From an uncultured Alphaproteobacteria bacterium (GTDB taxonomy: Bacteria > Pseudomonadota > Alphaproteobacteria > RF32 > CAG-239): 64,000 nucleotides of DNA. Positions within the stretch are counted from its first letter, which is position 1. Every line of letters begins with the position of its first letter. A program made the translations under genes and the position numbers. The stretch lies in NCBI GenBank assembly GCA_910576955.1, contig CAJTJB010000002.1:62001-126000 (forward strand), written 5' to 3'. The notes under the pieces were generated by a model. It was given only the letters and a program-made list of their open reading frames with translations. It did no database searches and was not told the DNA's origin. Of this stretch, positions 1-7,367 are shown in pieces.

Positions 1-3
1 ATA

Positions 4-669
4 ATGATGGAAACGGTGTTGGATAAATGCGTTTTTGAAAAAGAAAAGCTTTTGCAATTTGGTTTTGCCGAAAAAGGGGAAAAGTTTTGTTATGTGCAGA
101 GGATTATGCAAGAGCGGTTTGAACTGCGGGTTATGATTGATGGCGCGGGGAAGATTAAATGGGATGTTTATGATGTCGAAACGGCAGAAATATATCCGCT
201 GGTAAAAATCACAACGGTGTGCGGGGCGTTTGTCGGCAAGGTGAGAATGGCGTGCGACGAGGTTTTTCAAGAGATTGCGGCACAATGCGGGCAGGCAGAA
301 GTTTTTAAAAGCGAACAGGCGCGGCTTATCCGGCATTATGTGCGGAAAATATACGGTGATGAATTTGAATATTTGTGGGAAAAGTTTCCGGACAATGCTG
401 TGTTTCGGCGCAAAGATAATCAAAAATGGTATGGCGCGGTATTGACCGTCAGGCGCGATAGAATCGGACTTTTGGGCGAGGATAAAGCTGAAGTTCTTGA
501 TTTGCGGGGAAAACCGGAAGAAATTGCGCAGCTTGTGGACGGCGAGAGATATTTTCCGGCATATCATATGAATAAAAAAAGTTGGTTTACGATTTGCTTG
601 GACGGCAGGGTAGACAGTGAAGAAATTTGTCGGCGCATTGATGAGAGTTATGCGCTTGCGAAGAAATAG
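4..669 (+). CDS. MmcQ/YjbR-like protein
   Basis: About 221 residues. The C-terminal half (about residues 105-215) has the look of the YjbR/MmcQ fold: a tryptophan/lysine-rich strand around KWYGAVL and a late K-x-x-W-F-T-I strand. The N-terminal half is an extra alpha/beta region also seen in longer YjbR-type proteins. The family is often called DNA-binding, but its function is not established. The start is uncertain: two ATGs sit at 4 and 7 and only three bases precede them in the window, so the gene may begin further upstream. It is followed by an independent promoter and a small lipoprotein gene, so it is probably the last gene of its unit. Confidence 0.6.
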   Translation: MMETVLDKCVFEKEKLLQFGFAEKGEKFCYVQRIMQERFELRVMIDGAGKIKWDVYDVETAEIYPLVKITTVCGAFVGKVRMACDEVFQEIAAQCGQAEVFKSEQARLIRHYVRKIYGDEFEYLWEKFPDNAVFRRKDNQKWYGAVLTVRRDRIGLLGEDKAEVLDLRGKPEEIAQLVDGERYFPAYHMNKKSWFTICLDGRVDSEEICRRIDESYALAKK

Positions 670-720
670 TTTGTTGAAATAACGGCGTATTTTTAAGTTA
701 TACTCTGAATCATATTTTAT

Positions 721-748
721 TTTTGACTTTTATGGCAGCGGATATAAT
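721..748 (+). promoter_or_regulatory. Promoter of small lipoprotein gene
   Basis: A perfect -10 hexamer TATAAT lies at 743-748. A -35-like TTTTGA at 721-726 gives a 16-bp spacer; the better-looking TTGACT at 723-728 would give only 14 bp. It sits about 50 bases upstream of the lipoprotein start at 796 and reads towards it. Confidence 0.55.
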
Positions 749-795
749 CTATATGTGTTTTTATTCGTAATGAACTTATAGAAAGGACTTTTAAA

Positions 796-945
796 ATGAA
801 AAAATTAGCTGTTCTCGTTGTTTTGTTGGCTTTGTCTGCTTGCACAGGTACCCGTGGTACTATCGGCGGTCAGAAAGTTTGCACCAATGACTATCTGTTG
901 GGTGTATTGTCACTTTCTGAAATCGTTGCTCCTTGCGGCAAATAA
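796..945 (+). CDS. Small lipoprotein, 49 aa
   Basis: Short gene with a good Shine-Dalgarno (GAAAGGA) before the ATG. The product starts with a lysine-led hydrophobic signal and a lipobox Leu-Ser-Ala-Cys at residues 13-16, so the mature lipid-anchored peptide is only about 34 residues. It is Gly/Thr-rich at first and contains two further cysteines (in VCTND and APCGK) that could form a disulfide. It has its own promoter and terminator, so it is monocistronic. Such entericidin- or murein-lipoprotein-sized lipoproteins usually sit in the cell envelope; no specific function can be assigned. Confidence 0.75.
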   Translation: MKKLAVLVVLLALSACTGTRGTIGGQKVCTNDYLLGVLSLSEIVAPCGK

Positions 946-967
946 GCTGTTAGCTGATGGTTTTTAT

Positions 968-996
968 AAAAGCGTCTGCGGTTGCGGGCGCTTTTT
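968..996 (+). terminator. Intrinsic terminator after small lipoprotein
   Basis: GC-containing hairpin: AAAAGCG pairs with CGCTTTT, and the stem continues through TCTGC/GCGGG with two G-U pairs around a GGTT loop. The descending arm ends in TTTTT. Confidence 0.75.
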
Positions 997-1072
997 GTTT
1001 ATGGGTGTTGTTTTTGCTTTACTCTTGGCAAAGAGCGTCTTAAAATGGCTGCAATATTTGATGAGGTGTTTA

Positions 1073-1417
1073 ATGACTGAAAGTAGAAGCAGCGAGGCTT
1101 TGTTTTCGCCGATTTTGATTATGGAGTTTATCCGGCAGGTGACGGTGGCACATTTTTTGGACGGCAAACCGTTGGACGAGCCGGTACGGTTTAAATTGGC
1201 AAAGCCGTATTATGACGAAATACGGGCATATTATTTGCAGGTGCAATTTATTCGGCTGCAGACAGAATATGACGAAACAGCGGAAGTGTTATCGGTTAAA
1301 ACCGACGAAACGCTGATAAACCGGTTTAAAGAACAAAAGTCTTTGGTGGAGATTGCCGGCAAATATCAGGGGCAATATGCCGAGCGGTATAAGAAATTTA
1401 TTGAGGTGTTAGACTGA
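1073..1417 (+). CDS. Hypothetical protein, 114 aa
   Basis: Soluble, charged protein of unknown function, rich in Tyr, Lys and Glu, with no signal peptide or membrane segment. The start is set at 1073 because GAGGTG lies a few bases upstream; the open frame extends to 818 but that part overlaps the lipoprotein gene and its terminator. Its TGA stop overlaps the ATG of the aspartoacylase-like gene by one base, which points to translational coupling and perhaps a shared process. No family recognised. Confidence 0.6.
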   Translation: MTESRSSEALFSPILIMEFIRQVTVAHFLDGKPLDEPVRFKLAKPYYDEIRAYYLQVQFIRLQTEYDETAEVLSVKTDETLINRFKEQKSLVEIAGKYQGQYAERYKKFIEVLD

Positions 1418-2268
1418 TGATAGAAAAATTTGGGTTTGATTCGGGAGTTGCCGGAAAAAAATTGCTTATTTTGGCTGCGATTCACGGCAATGAAACGGCG
1501 GGAACAAATGCACTGAAACGGTTGCTTAAAGAAATCAGCGGGAAACAGGTTGTCTTGACAAGCGGCAAGCTGGTTGTTGTGCCCGTATGCAATCCGGCGG
1601 GGTATGAGCGCGATGTGCGGCAGATTGATGAGAACTTAAATCGGGTGATGACGTTCCATTCGCAGCCTAATACATATGAGCAACGACTGGCTAATGAGAT
1701 TTGCCCGCTTATTGAAGCGTGTGATGTTATGTTGGATTTGCATTCCACGCATTGCGAGGGCGATGTGCCGTTTGCATTTTGTGATTATCCGGATGAAAAT
1801 AATTTGAAATTGATTGACGGGCTCGCGGTTGACTATGTGTTGGAGGGATGGCCGGATATTTATGACGGGCAGGGCGAAATTGAGGACTATTCAACCGAAC
1901 GGTGCGCGCACACTTTTGGCAAGAGCGGCACAACGGTTGAATGCGGCTATCATAAATCAGCAGAGGCGGTGGAGCTTGCGTATTCAGCGATTATCAGCAC
2001 ATTAGTGCAGTTTGGAATGATTACTGCAAATAAACCGGAGAAACGCCAAAAGACGCATATCCTGATGAAAAACTATGTGGTTAAAAAGCGTACGGGGAAG
2101 CTTTGCAAAAACTATAAGCATTTGGATACCGTTATCAAAGGCGAAGAGATTGCCCGCTATGATGACGGCGAGGTTTTGGCTGCGTCGGCAGACGGGTATA
2201 TCCTCTTGCCCAATCTTAATGCCGAAGTTGGAGCAGAATGGTATTATTTCGGGGTTGCGAAATTATAA
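1417..2268 (+). CDS. Succinylglutamate desuccinylase/aspartoacylase-family protein
   Basis: 283 residues, M14-like zinc hydrolase of the AstE/AspA family, which removes an acyl group from N-acylated amino acids. Zinc ligands are visible: His23 and Glu26 in HGNETAG and His109 in DLHSTH. The N-L-N-R motif around residue 75 matches the substrate-binding region of the family. The C-terminal third is a beta domain ending in LLPNLNAEVG, as in other family members. The substrate cannot be fixed from sequence. It follows a small hypothetical gene by stop-start overlap and converges on the acetyltransferase gene, overlapping it by six bases. An acyl-remover next to an acetyltransferase may be meaningful, but they are on opposite strands. 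Confidence 0.8.
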   Translation: MIEKFGFDSGVAGKKLLILAAIHGNETAGTNALKRLLKEISGKQVVLTSGKLVVVPVCNPAGYERDVRQIDENLNRVMTFHSQPNTYEQRLANEICPLIEACDVMLDLHSTHCEGDVPFAFCDYPDENNLKLIDGLAVDYVLEGWPDIYDGQGEIEDYSTERCAHTFGKSGTTVECGYHKSAEAVELAYSAIISTLVQFGMITANKPEKRQKTHILMKNYVVKKRTGKLCKNYKHLDTVIKGEEIARYDDGEVLAASADGYILLPNLNAEVGAEWYYFGVAKL

Positions 2269-3042
2269 AGCCTTATGGTAAGCAGCGGTTTGCGCAGCTT
2301 TGATGTATGATAAATCCAAAAAGTTTACGGGGTCTTCTGCTTTTTGCCAGATTAAGCTTTTGGTTTCTTTGTTTAAGCTGACGCCGTGATAGCCTTTGCT
2401 GATAAGGTGTTGCATTTTCATAAACAGGCTGGGAATTTTGGCGTGGATGTTGTCACCCAGATACATACTGTATGTCTGTTTGTTATCTTGGATGAGCGGG
2501 GCTGGCGTGTTATCATGCTTAATTTCTTTTTCAAGATAAATGACTTTAACGCCGTCGGACGGGTCAAGGTCAACTTTTGTAACAGACATTCCGTGATGCA
2601 GCGCGTTAATCCAGCTGGCGGGGTTATCAACGGCAATCTGGATGATGGAGTGTTTTCTGCCCTCATCAATCGCATTAGCCTCGATGTATTCGAGCATCCG
2701 CTTCATTAAGCTTGAGCCTCTGTATGCAGGGTCAACAAGGATAGCCTCATATATGACCAAATCGCTGTTGGGGGTGTCGGATTTAAATTCCGGCATATCT
2801 CTTGTTTCGCCGTTTTGCGGCAGCCCGTAAACTACTTGGGCGATAAGCTTGTCTTCATCAAATACGCCGAGCATATTAGAGCTTGTACCGGTCAGGGATT
2901 TCATATAGTCTTCTTCTGTCCGGTGCAGGATGAAGTGTTGCTCGTCAGGGTGCAAGCCCGAGATAATCCGCGATTGCAATGCCATCACGTCTGAAAGGTT
3001 GGTTTGGTTTAATTTTTTGACTGTTAAATGTTTTTTGCTCAT
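2263..3042 (-). CDS. GNAT-family N-acetyltransferase with long N-terminal region
   Basis: 259 residues. The GNAT core spans about residues 90-175: strand VIYEAILVDPAYRGSSLMKRML holds the acetyl-CoA pyrophosphate-binding loop (a degenerate R-x-x-G-x-G/A), followed by a helix and the QIAVDNPASWINALHHG region. About 85 residues precede it and about 85 follow. The acceptor is unknown. GNAT proteins of this general build are found near alphaproteobacterial polyamine genes, so a polyamine or amino-acid acceptor is possible (weak inference). The gene has a long leader with its own promoter, a 19-codon arginine-rich ORF and a terminator-like hairpin, suggesting attenuation control. Confidence 0.75.
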   Translation of the reverse strand: MSKKHLTVKKLNQTNLSDVMALQSRIISGLHPDEQHFILHRTEEDYMKSLTGTSSNMLGVFDEDKLIAQVVYGLPQNGETRDMPEFKSDTPNSDLVIYEAILVDPAYRGSSLMKRMLEYIEANAIDEGRKHSIIQIAVDNPASWINALHHGMSVTKVDLDPSDGVKVIYLEKEIKHDNTPAPLIQDNKQTYSMYLGDNIHAKIPSLFMKMQHLISKGYHGVSLNKETKSLIWQKAEDPVNFLDLSYIKAAQTAAYHKAL

Positions 3043-3066
3043 AAATGTTTTTCCTGTAAATGGTTA

Positions 3067-3097
3067 TAAAAAAAAGATTTGAGTGCATCTCAAACCT
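3067..3097 (-). terminator. Attenuator-like hairpin in GNAT leader
   Basis: On the minus strand a 9-bp stem (AGGTTTGAG with CTCAAATCT, one G-U pair) closes a 5-base loop and runs directly into eight T residues. It lies between the leader peptide stop (3129) and the acetyltransferase start (3042), so it would stop transcription before the gene unless an alternative fold forms. Confidence 0.65.
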
Positions 3098-3128
3098 TGC
3101 GACTGTTTATCCGGTTTTATTCAGATAA

Positions 3129-3188
3129 TCATCGTCGCATTTTCCATCTACGGCAGCGCAGGGCTGTATGTTTTATATTTGCAATCAT
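3129..3188 (-). CDS. Putative 19-aa leader peptide, Arg-rich
   Basis: Short ORF inside the acetyltransferase leader, predicted peptide MIANIKHTALRCRRWKMRR. Five of its last nine residues are arginine, with one tryptophan and two lysines nearby. The upstream GAAGAA is only a weak ribosome-binding site. Position (after a sigma70-like promoter, before an intrinsic terminator hairpin) fits a translation-sensing leader. Alphaproteobacteria have leader-controlled polyamine genes (the speF motif), but I cannot confirm that this is related. Confidence 0.45.
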   Translation of the reverse strand: MIANIKHTALRCRRWKMRR

Positions 3189-3219
3189 TTTTTTCTTCAG
3201 TTGTTAAAACTTGACAATA

Positions 3220-3248
3220 TAAATAGCACTGAACGGACTTTTTGTCAA
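3220..3248 (-). promoter_or_regulatory. Promoter of GNAT leader transcript
   Basis: Minus-strand TTGACA (plus 3243-3248) and a weak -10 TATTTA (plus 3220-3225) are separated by exactly 17 bp. The predicted transcript starts about 170 bases before the acetyltransferase start codon. Confidence 0.55.
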
Positions 3249-3276
3249 TAAGTTTTTTGAATTTTTATTTGCGGTA

Positions 3277-3307
3277 TAAAAAACACCGCCTTTTTAGGGG
3301 CGGTGCT
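3277..3307 (-). terminator. Terminator of tandem lipoprotein operon
   Basis: Strong hairpin read on the minus strand: GCACCGCC pairs with GGCGGTGT, followed by a run of T. It lies immediately after the stop of the lipoprotein gene at 3312. Confidence 0.8.
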
Positions 3308-3311
3308 TGGA

Positions 3312-3968
3312 TTACTTTGAATAAAGCGGCTGATAGGTGACGTATTCCTCATATTTAAAGTCCGGCGCTGTTGCCAGCGTATGTGTACAGGGCTCGTCGA
3401 AATAGGTGTAATGCGGTCCAAAACTCCACCATATTTTTTTATCCGGATGGAAATACTTCAATTTTTTCTGTGTTGCCGCAAGGCGTTTTCCGCTTGTTTT
3501 CAGCACTTTTTCACCGACCATCGTTCCCAGCCACTCGGGGTTTTGCAGGGGAGAAGATTTGATGATTGTGCCGTCGCTTAAATATAAAACGGTTAAATCT
3601 TCATTTTCTGCTCCTTGCCCTTTTTCTGTGGTGACATCTCCTAAATAGTCTTTACTATAAGACGACGGAAAGTTCATTACAGAAGACGATGCCATACGTT
3701 TGATATAGACAATCTCCTTTTTTTTGATGATATTTCTGGCGGAATCCTGATAGATTTTCCAAGAATCTGCAGTTTGCTGCATCAATTCGGTGCGTTTTTG
3801 CAGAGCTGCCAGTTTTTCTTTTTCAAACTGGTAATTTTTGCTCCATGTTACATAAAAGGCGCAAAAATCGTCTATAACTTTCTGATCGGGCGCTTCTTCT
3901 GATTGGCAGGCACTTAAAAGTGTTGCTGATATCAAAGCCAGTGTTAAAATAATATACTTAAATTTCAT
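3312..3968 (-). CDS. Predicted lipoprotein, paralogue of its upstream neighbour
   Basis: 218 residues from the ATG at 3968, chosen because it begins a signal peptide with lipobox Leu-Ser-Ala-Cys near residue 20; the longer frame starts inside the upstream gene. The rest is soluble, rich in Lys and aromatic residues, with a conserved block around NPEWLGTMVGEKVLK that reappears in the adjacent gene as NPEWLLAKTDEKVEA, so the two arose by duplication. No known domain recognised. It is the second gene of a two-gene unit with a 7-base gap and is followed by a strong terminator. Confidence 0.7.
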   Translation of the reverse strand: MKFKYIILTLALISATLLSACQSEEAPDQKVIDDFCAFYVTWSKNYQFEKEKLAALQKRTELMQQTADSWKIYQDSARNIIKKKEIVYIKRMASSSVMNFPSSYSKDYLGDVTTEKGQGAENEDLTVLYLSDGTIIKSSPLQNPEWLGTMVGEKVLKTSGKRLAATQKKLKYFHPDKKIWWSFGPHYTYFDEPCTHTLATAPDFKYEEYVTYQPLYSK

Positions 3969-3975
3969 ACTGTTA

Positions 3976-4692
3976 TTATTTAAATAATGGAACATATTCA
4001 ATGCCGATAACCAAGTCATAGGCATTTTTTTCTAACACGCATCCGACGTCTGTGCCAACTTTATAATCTTTGATTATATAGCGGGCTTCGACTTTTTCGT
4101 CGGTTTTTGCCAACAGCCACTCGGGGTTATCCTTAATCAGAAACCGTTTGTAGCTGTTGTCAGAGAAGACGACATTGATGTAGTCGAGTTTATTGTTGCC
4201 GGTATATTTAGCGTGACCGTATTTTTGCGGTGTGATTGAGCCGCTAAACCGTGAGCCGCTGAACCGATATGACTCACGCAACCAAGACTGATATGTCCAC
4301 GGGAGCGTGTTACCGTTAAGCCATAGACGCTTGATGGTGAGAATTTTGGTTCTGCCCTGATATTTTTCCCGTTCGGCTTGGAGTTCCGTTTCTTTGGGGG
4401 GTATCAGCGTATTCCAGATACTATCGCCTTTTTGCATTTCTTGGTTGCACAAGGCGTTGTATTTGTCAGTTTCCTTTTTTAGAGGATTTTCCTTTAAAAA
4501 GGTGTAGAATGACATTGCCAAAATTTCTTTTTTGAGGCTGTCAGGTACGTTTTTATCTTTAGAAATGTTTTCTCTAAAGATATTCCAGTGTTGTTCTTCG
4601 TATGATTCAAAGCACGAAGTGGTGCTCAAAACGAGAAAAACAGCGCAGATTGCCGGCAATAACCGGAAAATCAAGTTCTTTTTTCTTTCCAT
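3976..4692 (-). CDS. Predicted exported protein or lipoprotein, paralogue pair member
   Basis: 238 residues with a basic N-terminus, a hydrophobic stretch (about residues 8-24) and a cysteine after STTS. This is an imperfect lipobox, so a lipoprotein is likely but not certain. Downstream it shares the N-P-E-W-L block and overall plan with the following gene, and it has an R/S/G-rich segment around YRFSGSRFSGSI. Function unknown. Both products are probably periplasm-facing envelope proteins. Sits first in a two-gene operon. Confidence 0.65.
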   Translation of the reverse strand: MERKKNLIFRLLPAICAVFLVLSTTSCFESYEEQHWNIFRENISKDKNVPDSLKKEILAMSFYTFLKENPLKKETDKYNALCNQEMQKGDSIWNTLIPPKETELQAEREKYQGRTKILTIKRLWLNGNTLPWTYQSWLRESYRFSGSRFSGSITPQKYGHAKYTGNNKLDYINVVFSDNSYKRFLIKDNPEWLLAKTDEKVEARYIIKDYKVGTDVGCVLEKNAYDLVIGIEYVPLFK

Positions 4693-4782
4693 AATCTAAA
4701 AGTTTAAAATAATGAGATAATAATTTTTTATTGCGGGCAGTTTAGAGATGTTTCTTTTTTTTGTCAAGATTGAATCGGATAT

Positions 4783-4817
4783 AAAAAAAAGCCGCGCCTC
4801 GGGTGAGGAGCGGCTTT
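4783..4817 (-). terminator. Terminator of coaD-HD gene
   Basis: Minus-strand stem AAGCCGC-T-CCTC / GAGG-C-GCGGCTT with an ACCC loop and eight following T residues, just after the stop at 4822. Confidence 0.8.
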
Positions 4818-4821
4818 AAAG

Positions 4822-6039
4822 TTAGGACCGGAGATGCAGGAGTTTGATTTCTTTCTCAATATTTCGGCGGGCTTGTTCTTCAAGCATTTCGCGGAAAAAT
4901 TTGGTACGAAACAGCGGTTTTCTTTTGAGGAGGGAAAATAAGAACTCGAGACGTCCTTTTTTATATTCCTCATCAGAGAAAGCGGCATATTCCTTGCGGA
5001 TACCTGCAGCATAAGCTTCATAAGTTTTGAAATCAGCCGTGCCGAGGATGCTTAAATCAAGGTCTGCTATCAGCATATGCCAGAGGTCTTGCATATAAGT
5101 ATCCTTATGCGTTGTTGCCATAATCAGAGATGATATCAGCGACCGATTAGTATAGAATGGAAGATAATCAACCAAATTCCATGTTTTAACGAGGTTTGCC
5201 GAGGCTATTTCGTTTTGATACGGCTCCGTATGGTTTCGGGCTGTTTTATACACATAGTCGTGCATAAAAATCGCCAAAGCCATTTCTTTTTCGCAGGGGA
5301 TGCCATCCGGGGCTGTGTGCCTGATATACAATTTAAGCATATCAAACATATAGGCCAGATGCATAAGGTTATGGTAGGCTCGCGGCGAATATGTTTCAAC
5401 AATCTTGCTCCAGAGGTATTGGGCTTGGAGAAGATTGGAGAATTTTTCGCAAAATACCTTTCCCAGCTCTTGGGCGATAATCTTTCGGGCAACACAAGGC
5501 GGCAGGCAATGAGCTGCGGCAGTGTATTCCTTCATCTCAAGGAGTTTGCGAACCAAACTTGAGGAGATGGTTTTTAAAAATTCATCCTCTTGTTTGACAA
5601 AAGTCGTGTTCAGCACAAACCCTTGTTGACCGGCAAGGAAACGATTGGTTTCGGCAAGCGCCCCTTCATTTTGCATATCGGCATCCGAGCGGATACCGCG
5701 GACAAGATAGTTGACATTATGCTTGCGGGCAATGTCAACGGTAAGTTCATCACTGGTGATAACCGTGATGTCTTCGGCACGCGGGTGTTCGGCTGCTGCA
5801 AGCTCGATGAACTTTTTGCGTTCTTCTGTTGTGAACTTGGGCGTTTTGGCGTCGTTTTTGCCAACACAGATAATGAGCTTACCATATGTCGGATAAACAC
5901 CGTCTTTCTTGCCGGTTTTAGCGTCATAAGTGGTTAGAGACCAACCGAGCACTTGATTGACAATATCCAAGTGTCCCAGCGTAAACGGGTCAAATGACCC
6001 GATGTACAGTCCTGTTAAAGGATTTGTAGTGATTTGCAT
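4822..6039 (-). CDS. Fused CoaD-like adenylyltransferase and HD-hydrolase protein
   Basis: 405 residues, about 2.5 times the length of a normal phosphopantetheine adenylyltransferase (about 160). Residues 10-185 match CoaD: the nucleotide-binding T-x-G-H is at 20-23, the region around 113-132 (VRGIR and following) matches the CoaD substrate-binding region, and ISSSLVR lies at 158-164. An insertion of about 20 residues (34-53) separates the first helix from strand 2. Residues 205-405 match the predicted metal-dependent HD hydrolases (COG4339 type): YHNLMH 222-227, HD 260-261, NE at about 277-278, D-L-D-L-S-I-L-G 326-333 and a YxxYxxxIRxEY-like stretch. CoaD makes dephospho-CoA from ATP and phosphopantetheine; the HD domain's substrate is unknown. 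Monocistronic, no evident Shine-Dalgarno. Whether it is the genome's only CoaD cannot be told here. Confidence 0.8.
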   Translation of the reverse strand: MQITTNPLTGLYIGSFDPFTLGHLDIVNQVLGWSLTTYDAKTGKKDGVYPTYGKLIICVGKNDAKTPKFTTEERKKFIELAAAEHPRAEDITVITSDELTVDIARKHNVNYLVRGIRSDADMQNEGALAETNRFLAGQQGFVLNTTFVKQEDEFLKTISSSLVRKLLEMKEYTAAAHCLPPCVARKIIAQELGKVFCEKFSNLLQAQYLWSKIVETYSPRAYHNLMHLAYMFDMLKLYIRHTAPDGIPCEKEMALAIFMHDYVYKTARNHTEPYQNEIASANLVKTWNLVDYLPFYTNRSLISSLIMATTHKDTYMQDLWHMLIADLDLSILGTADFKTYEAYAAGIRKEYAAFSDEEYKKGRLEFLFSLLKRKPLFRTKFFREMLEEQARRNIEKEIKLLHLRS

Positions 6040-6124
6040 AATAATCGGGATTTTAATTGTTAATAATAATTTTATTTATGAGCGTTTTATGGCAGGGAAA
6101 ATGTTTTTTGTCAAGCATTATAAC

Positions 6125-6152
6125 AAAAAAGGCAGACGGGGTGTCTGCCTTT
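6125..6152 (-). terminator. Terminator of small Cys-rich membrane protein gene
   Basis: Perfect 7-bp stem GGCAGAC / GTCTGCC with a 5-base loop, T run on the minus strand (TTTTTTG) and a shorter one on the plus strand. It ends the gene at 6171 and separates it from coaD-HD. Confidence 0.75.
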
Positions 6153-6170
6153 GCATGAGTGTCGGTCAGG

Positions 6171-6539
6171 TTAGTCGATTTCATCAACTTCCATAACGAA
6201 ACCTCCGGCTTGCGGTGCGGCGTACGGTCTGTTTGCACGGCGGGCAGGCGCGTTCGGAGCAATTTGCTGCATACCGCGGTGAAATTTGCGTTGTGTGTTT
6301 AATGCGCTGTTATGAGCGTAAGCCATACCATCATAATAGTTATCGGCATAACGGCAGGTGCTGCAGTTGCCAACCATAATGCCGGCGATAAATGCCAAGA
6401 TTAAGAGAACCAACATCATAAAGATTTTTTTGCAATGGCAGCATTCGCAGTCGTAATGCCCGTTAGTGTAGTCATTTGTGTAAGTATCGCGAGTTTCGCC
6501 GGTGGCGAGAGTGTCGCGGTCATTTCTATATTCAACCAT
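6171..6539 (-). CDS. Small membrane protein with cysteine-rich juxtamembrane motifs
   Basis: 122 residues from ATG 6539, chosen for its Shine-Dalgarno GGAAAGG. A hydrophilic N-terminus leads to a cluster D-C-E-C-C-H-C-K-K, then one transmembrane helix (about residues 42-60), then N-C-S-T-C. The arrangement C-x-C-C-x-C before and C-x-x-C after the helix is unusual and could bind metal or form disulfides. The C-terminal tail is rich in Ala, Arg and Asn. No family recognised. Monocistronic and followed by its own terminator. Confidence 0.6.
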   Translation of the reverse strand: MVEYRNDRDTLATGETRDTYTNDYTNGHYDCECCHCKKIFMMLVLLILAFIAGIMVGNCSTCRYADNYYDGMAYAHNSALNTQRKFHRGMQQIAPNAPARRANRPYAAPQAGGFVMEVDEID

Positions 6540-6686
6540 TTGTTTGCCTTTCCATATAATTAACATTAAAAAACTCTCCTATTCGGGGTAGAGCCAATAT
6601 AATTATGAAAAATGTTTTTTCCAGTAGGGGGAAATTTTTGTTTGAAAATATAAATATAGACTTTATTATTAGCGACAGAGGGAAAT

Positions 6687-7367
6687 ATGATTGCTCGAAT
6701 TTTAGATTTAGTGTTGGGATTGCTGAAATGGCCGGCGGCGATGCTGGCGGTTTTGTCTTTGCCGGCGTTGGTGCAGGCTTTTGACTATTTTCAGCTCAAT
6801 AATATGAAGTTTTTTGCGTTTTTGGGCGGGGCGTTTGCTTATTTGGCAATTAAAATTATGGCGGCGGCGCGCTCAAATGTTTCAATGCAGATATTGGCGC
6901 ATGAGTTTACGCATATCTTTTTTGCATATTTAACTTTTCATAAAGTGGTTCATATTCATCTTAATCCTGATGAAACAGGCGGGGCTATGGGGTTTAAGGG
7001 TAAGGGTAACTGGCTGATTACGATTTCCCCTTATTTTTTCCCACTGTTTTTGTTTTTTTTAATGCTGTTTGCAACGTTTTTTGCGGCAAAAATCCCCGAT
7101 AGCTTATGGGTGAACGGTGTTTTCGGGTATTTTTTTGCGTATCATCTCGAGTCGGTCATGGTGCAGATACACGGGGAGCAGCCGGATTTTAAGGAAGTCG
7201 GCTTTCCATTTTGCTGGCTGTTTTTGCCGGGGGCGAATTTGTTTGCCTGTTCGGCGGTGGTGGCGTTTAATAACGGCGGATGGCTGGCGGTGCAGAAATA
7301 TATGACCGCGGTTTATAAGCTCGATTTATATAATCTGGCGCATTTGGTGAAGTTTTTTACCAACTGA
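6687..7367 (+). CDS. Predicted membrane zinc metallopeptidase (M50-like)
   Basis: 226 residues with four to five hydrophobic helices. The second half of a helix carries HEFTH at residues 72-76, the HExxH zinc motif; a glycine-rich GGAMGFKGKGNW segment follows, then NPYF/SPYFFPLF-type hydrophobic stretches and an N-x-H-like G-E-Q-P-D-F loop. Intramembrane (site-2-like) peptidases have this topology, but the third zinc ligand is not obvious, so substrate and mechanism are unknown. Good Shine-Dalgarno GAGGG. It converges on ldcA, overlapping its 3' end by 11 bases. Confidence 0.6.
   Translation: MIARILDLVLGLLKWPAAMLAVLSLPALVQAFDYFQLNNMKFFAFLGGAFAYLAIKIMAAARSNVSMQILAHEFTHIFFAYLTFHKVVHIHLNPDETGGAMGFKGKGNWLITISPYFFPLFLFFLMLFATFFAAKIPDSLWVNGVFGYFFAYHLESVMVQIHGEQPDFKEVGFPFCWLFLPGANLFACSAVVAFNNGGWLAVQKYMTAVYKLDLYNLAHLVKFFTN

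Noticed and set aside
818..1072. N-terminal extension of the hypothetical protein at 1073
   Set aside because: It would overlap the small lipoprotein gene and its terminator; the good RBS is at 1062-1067.
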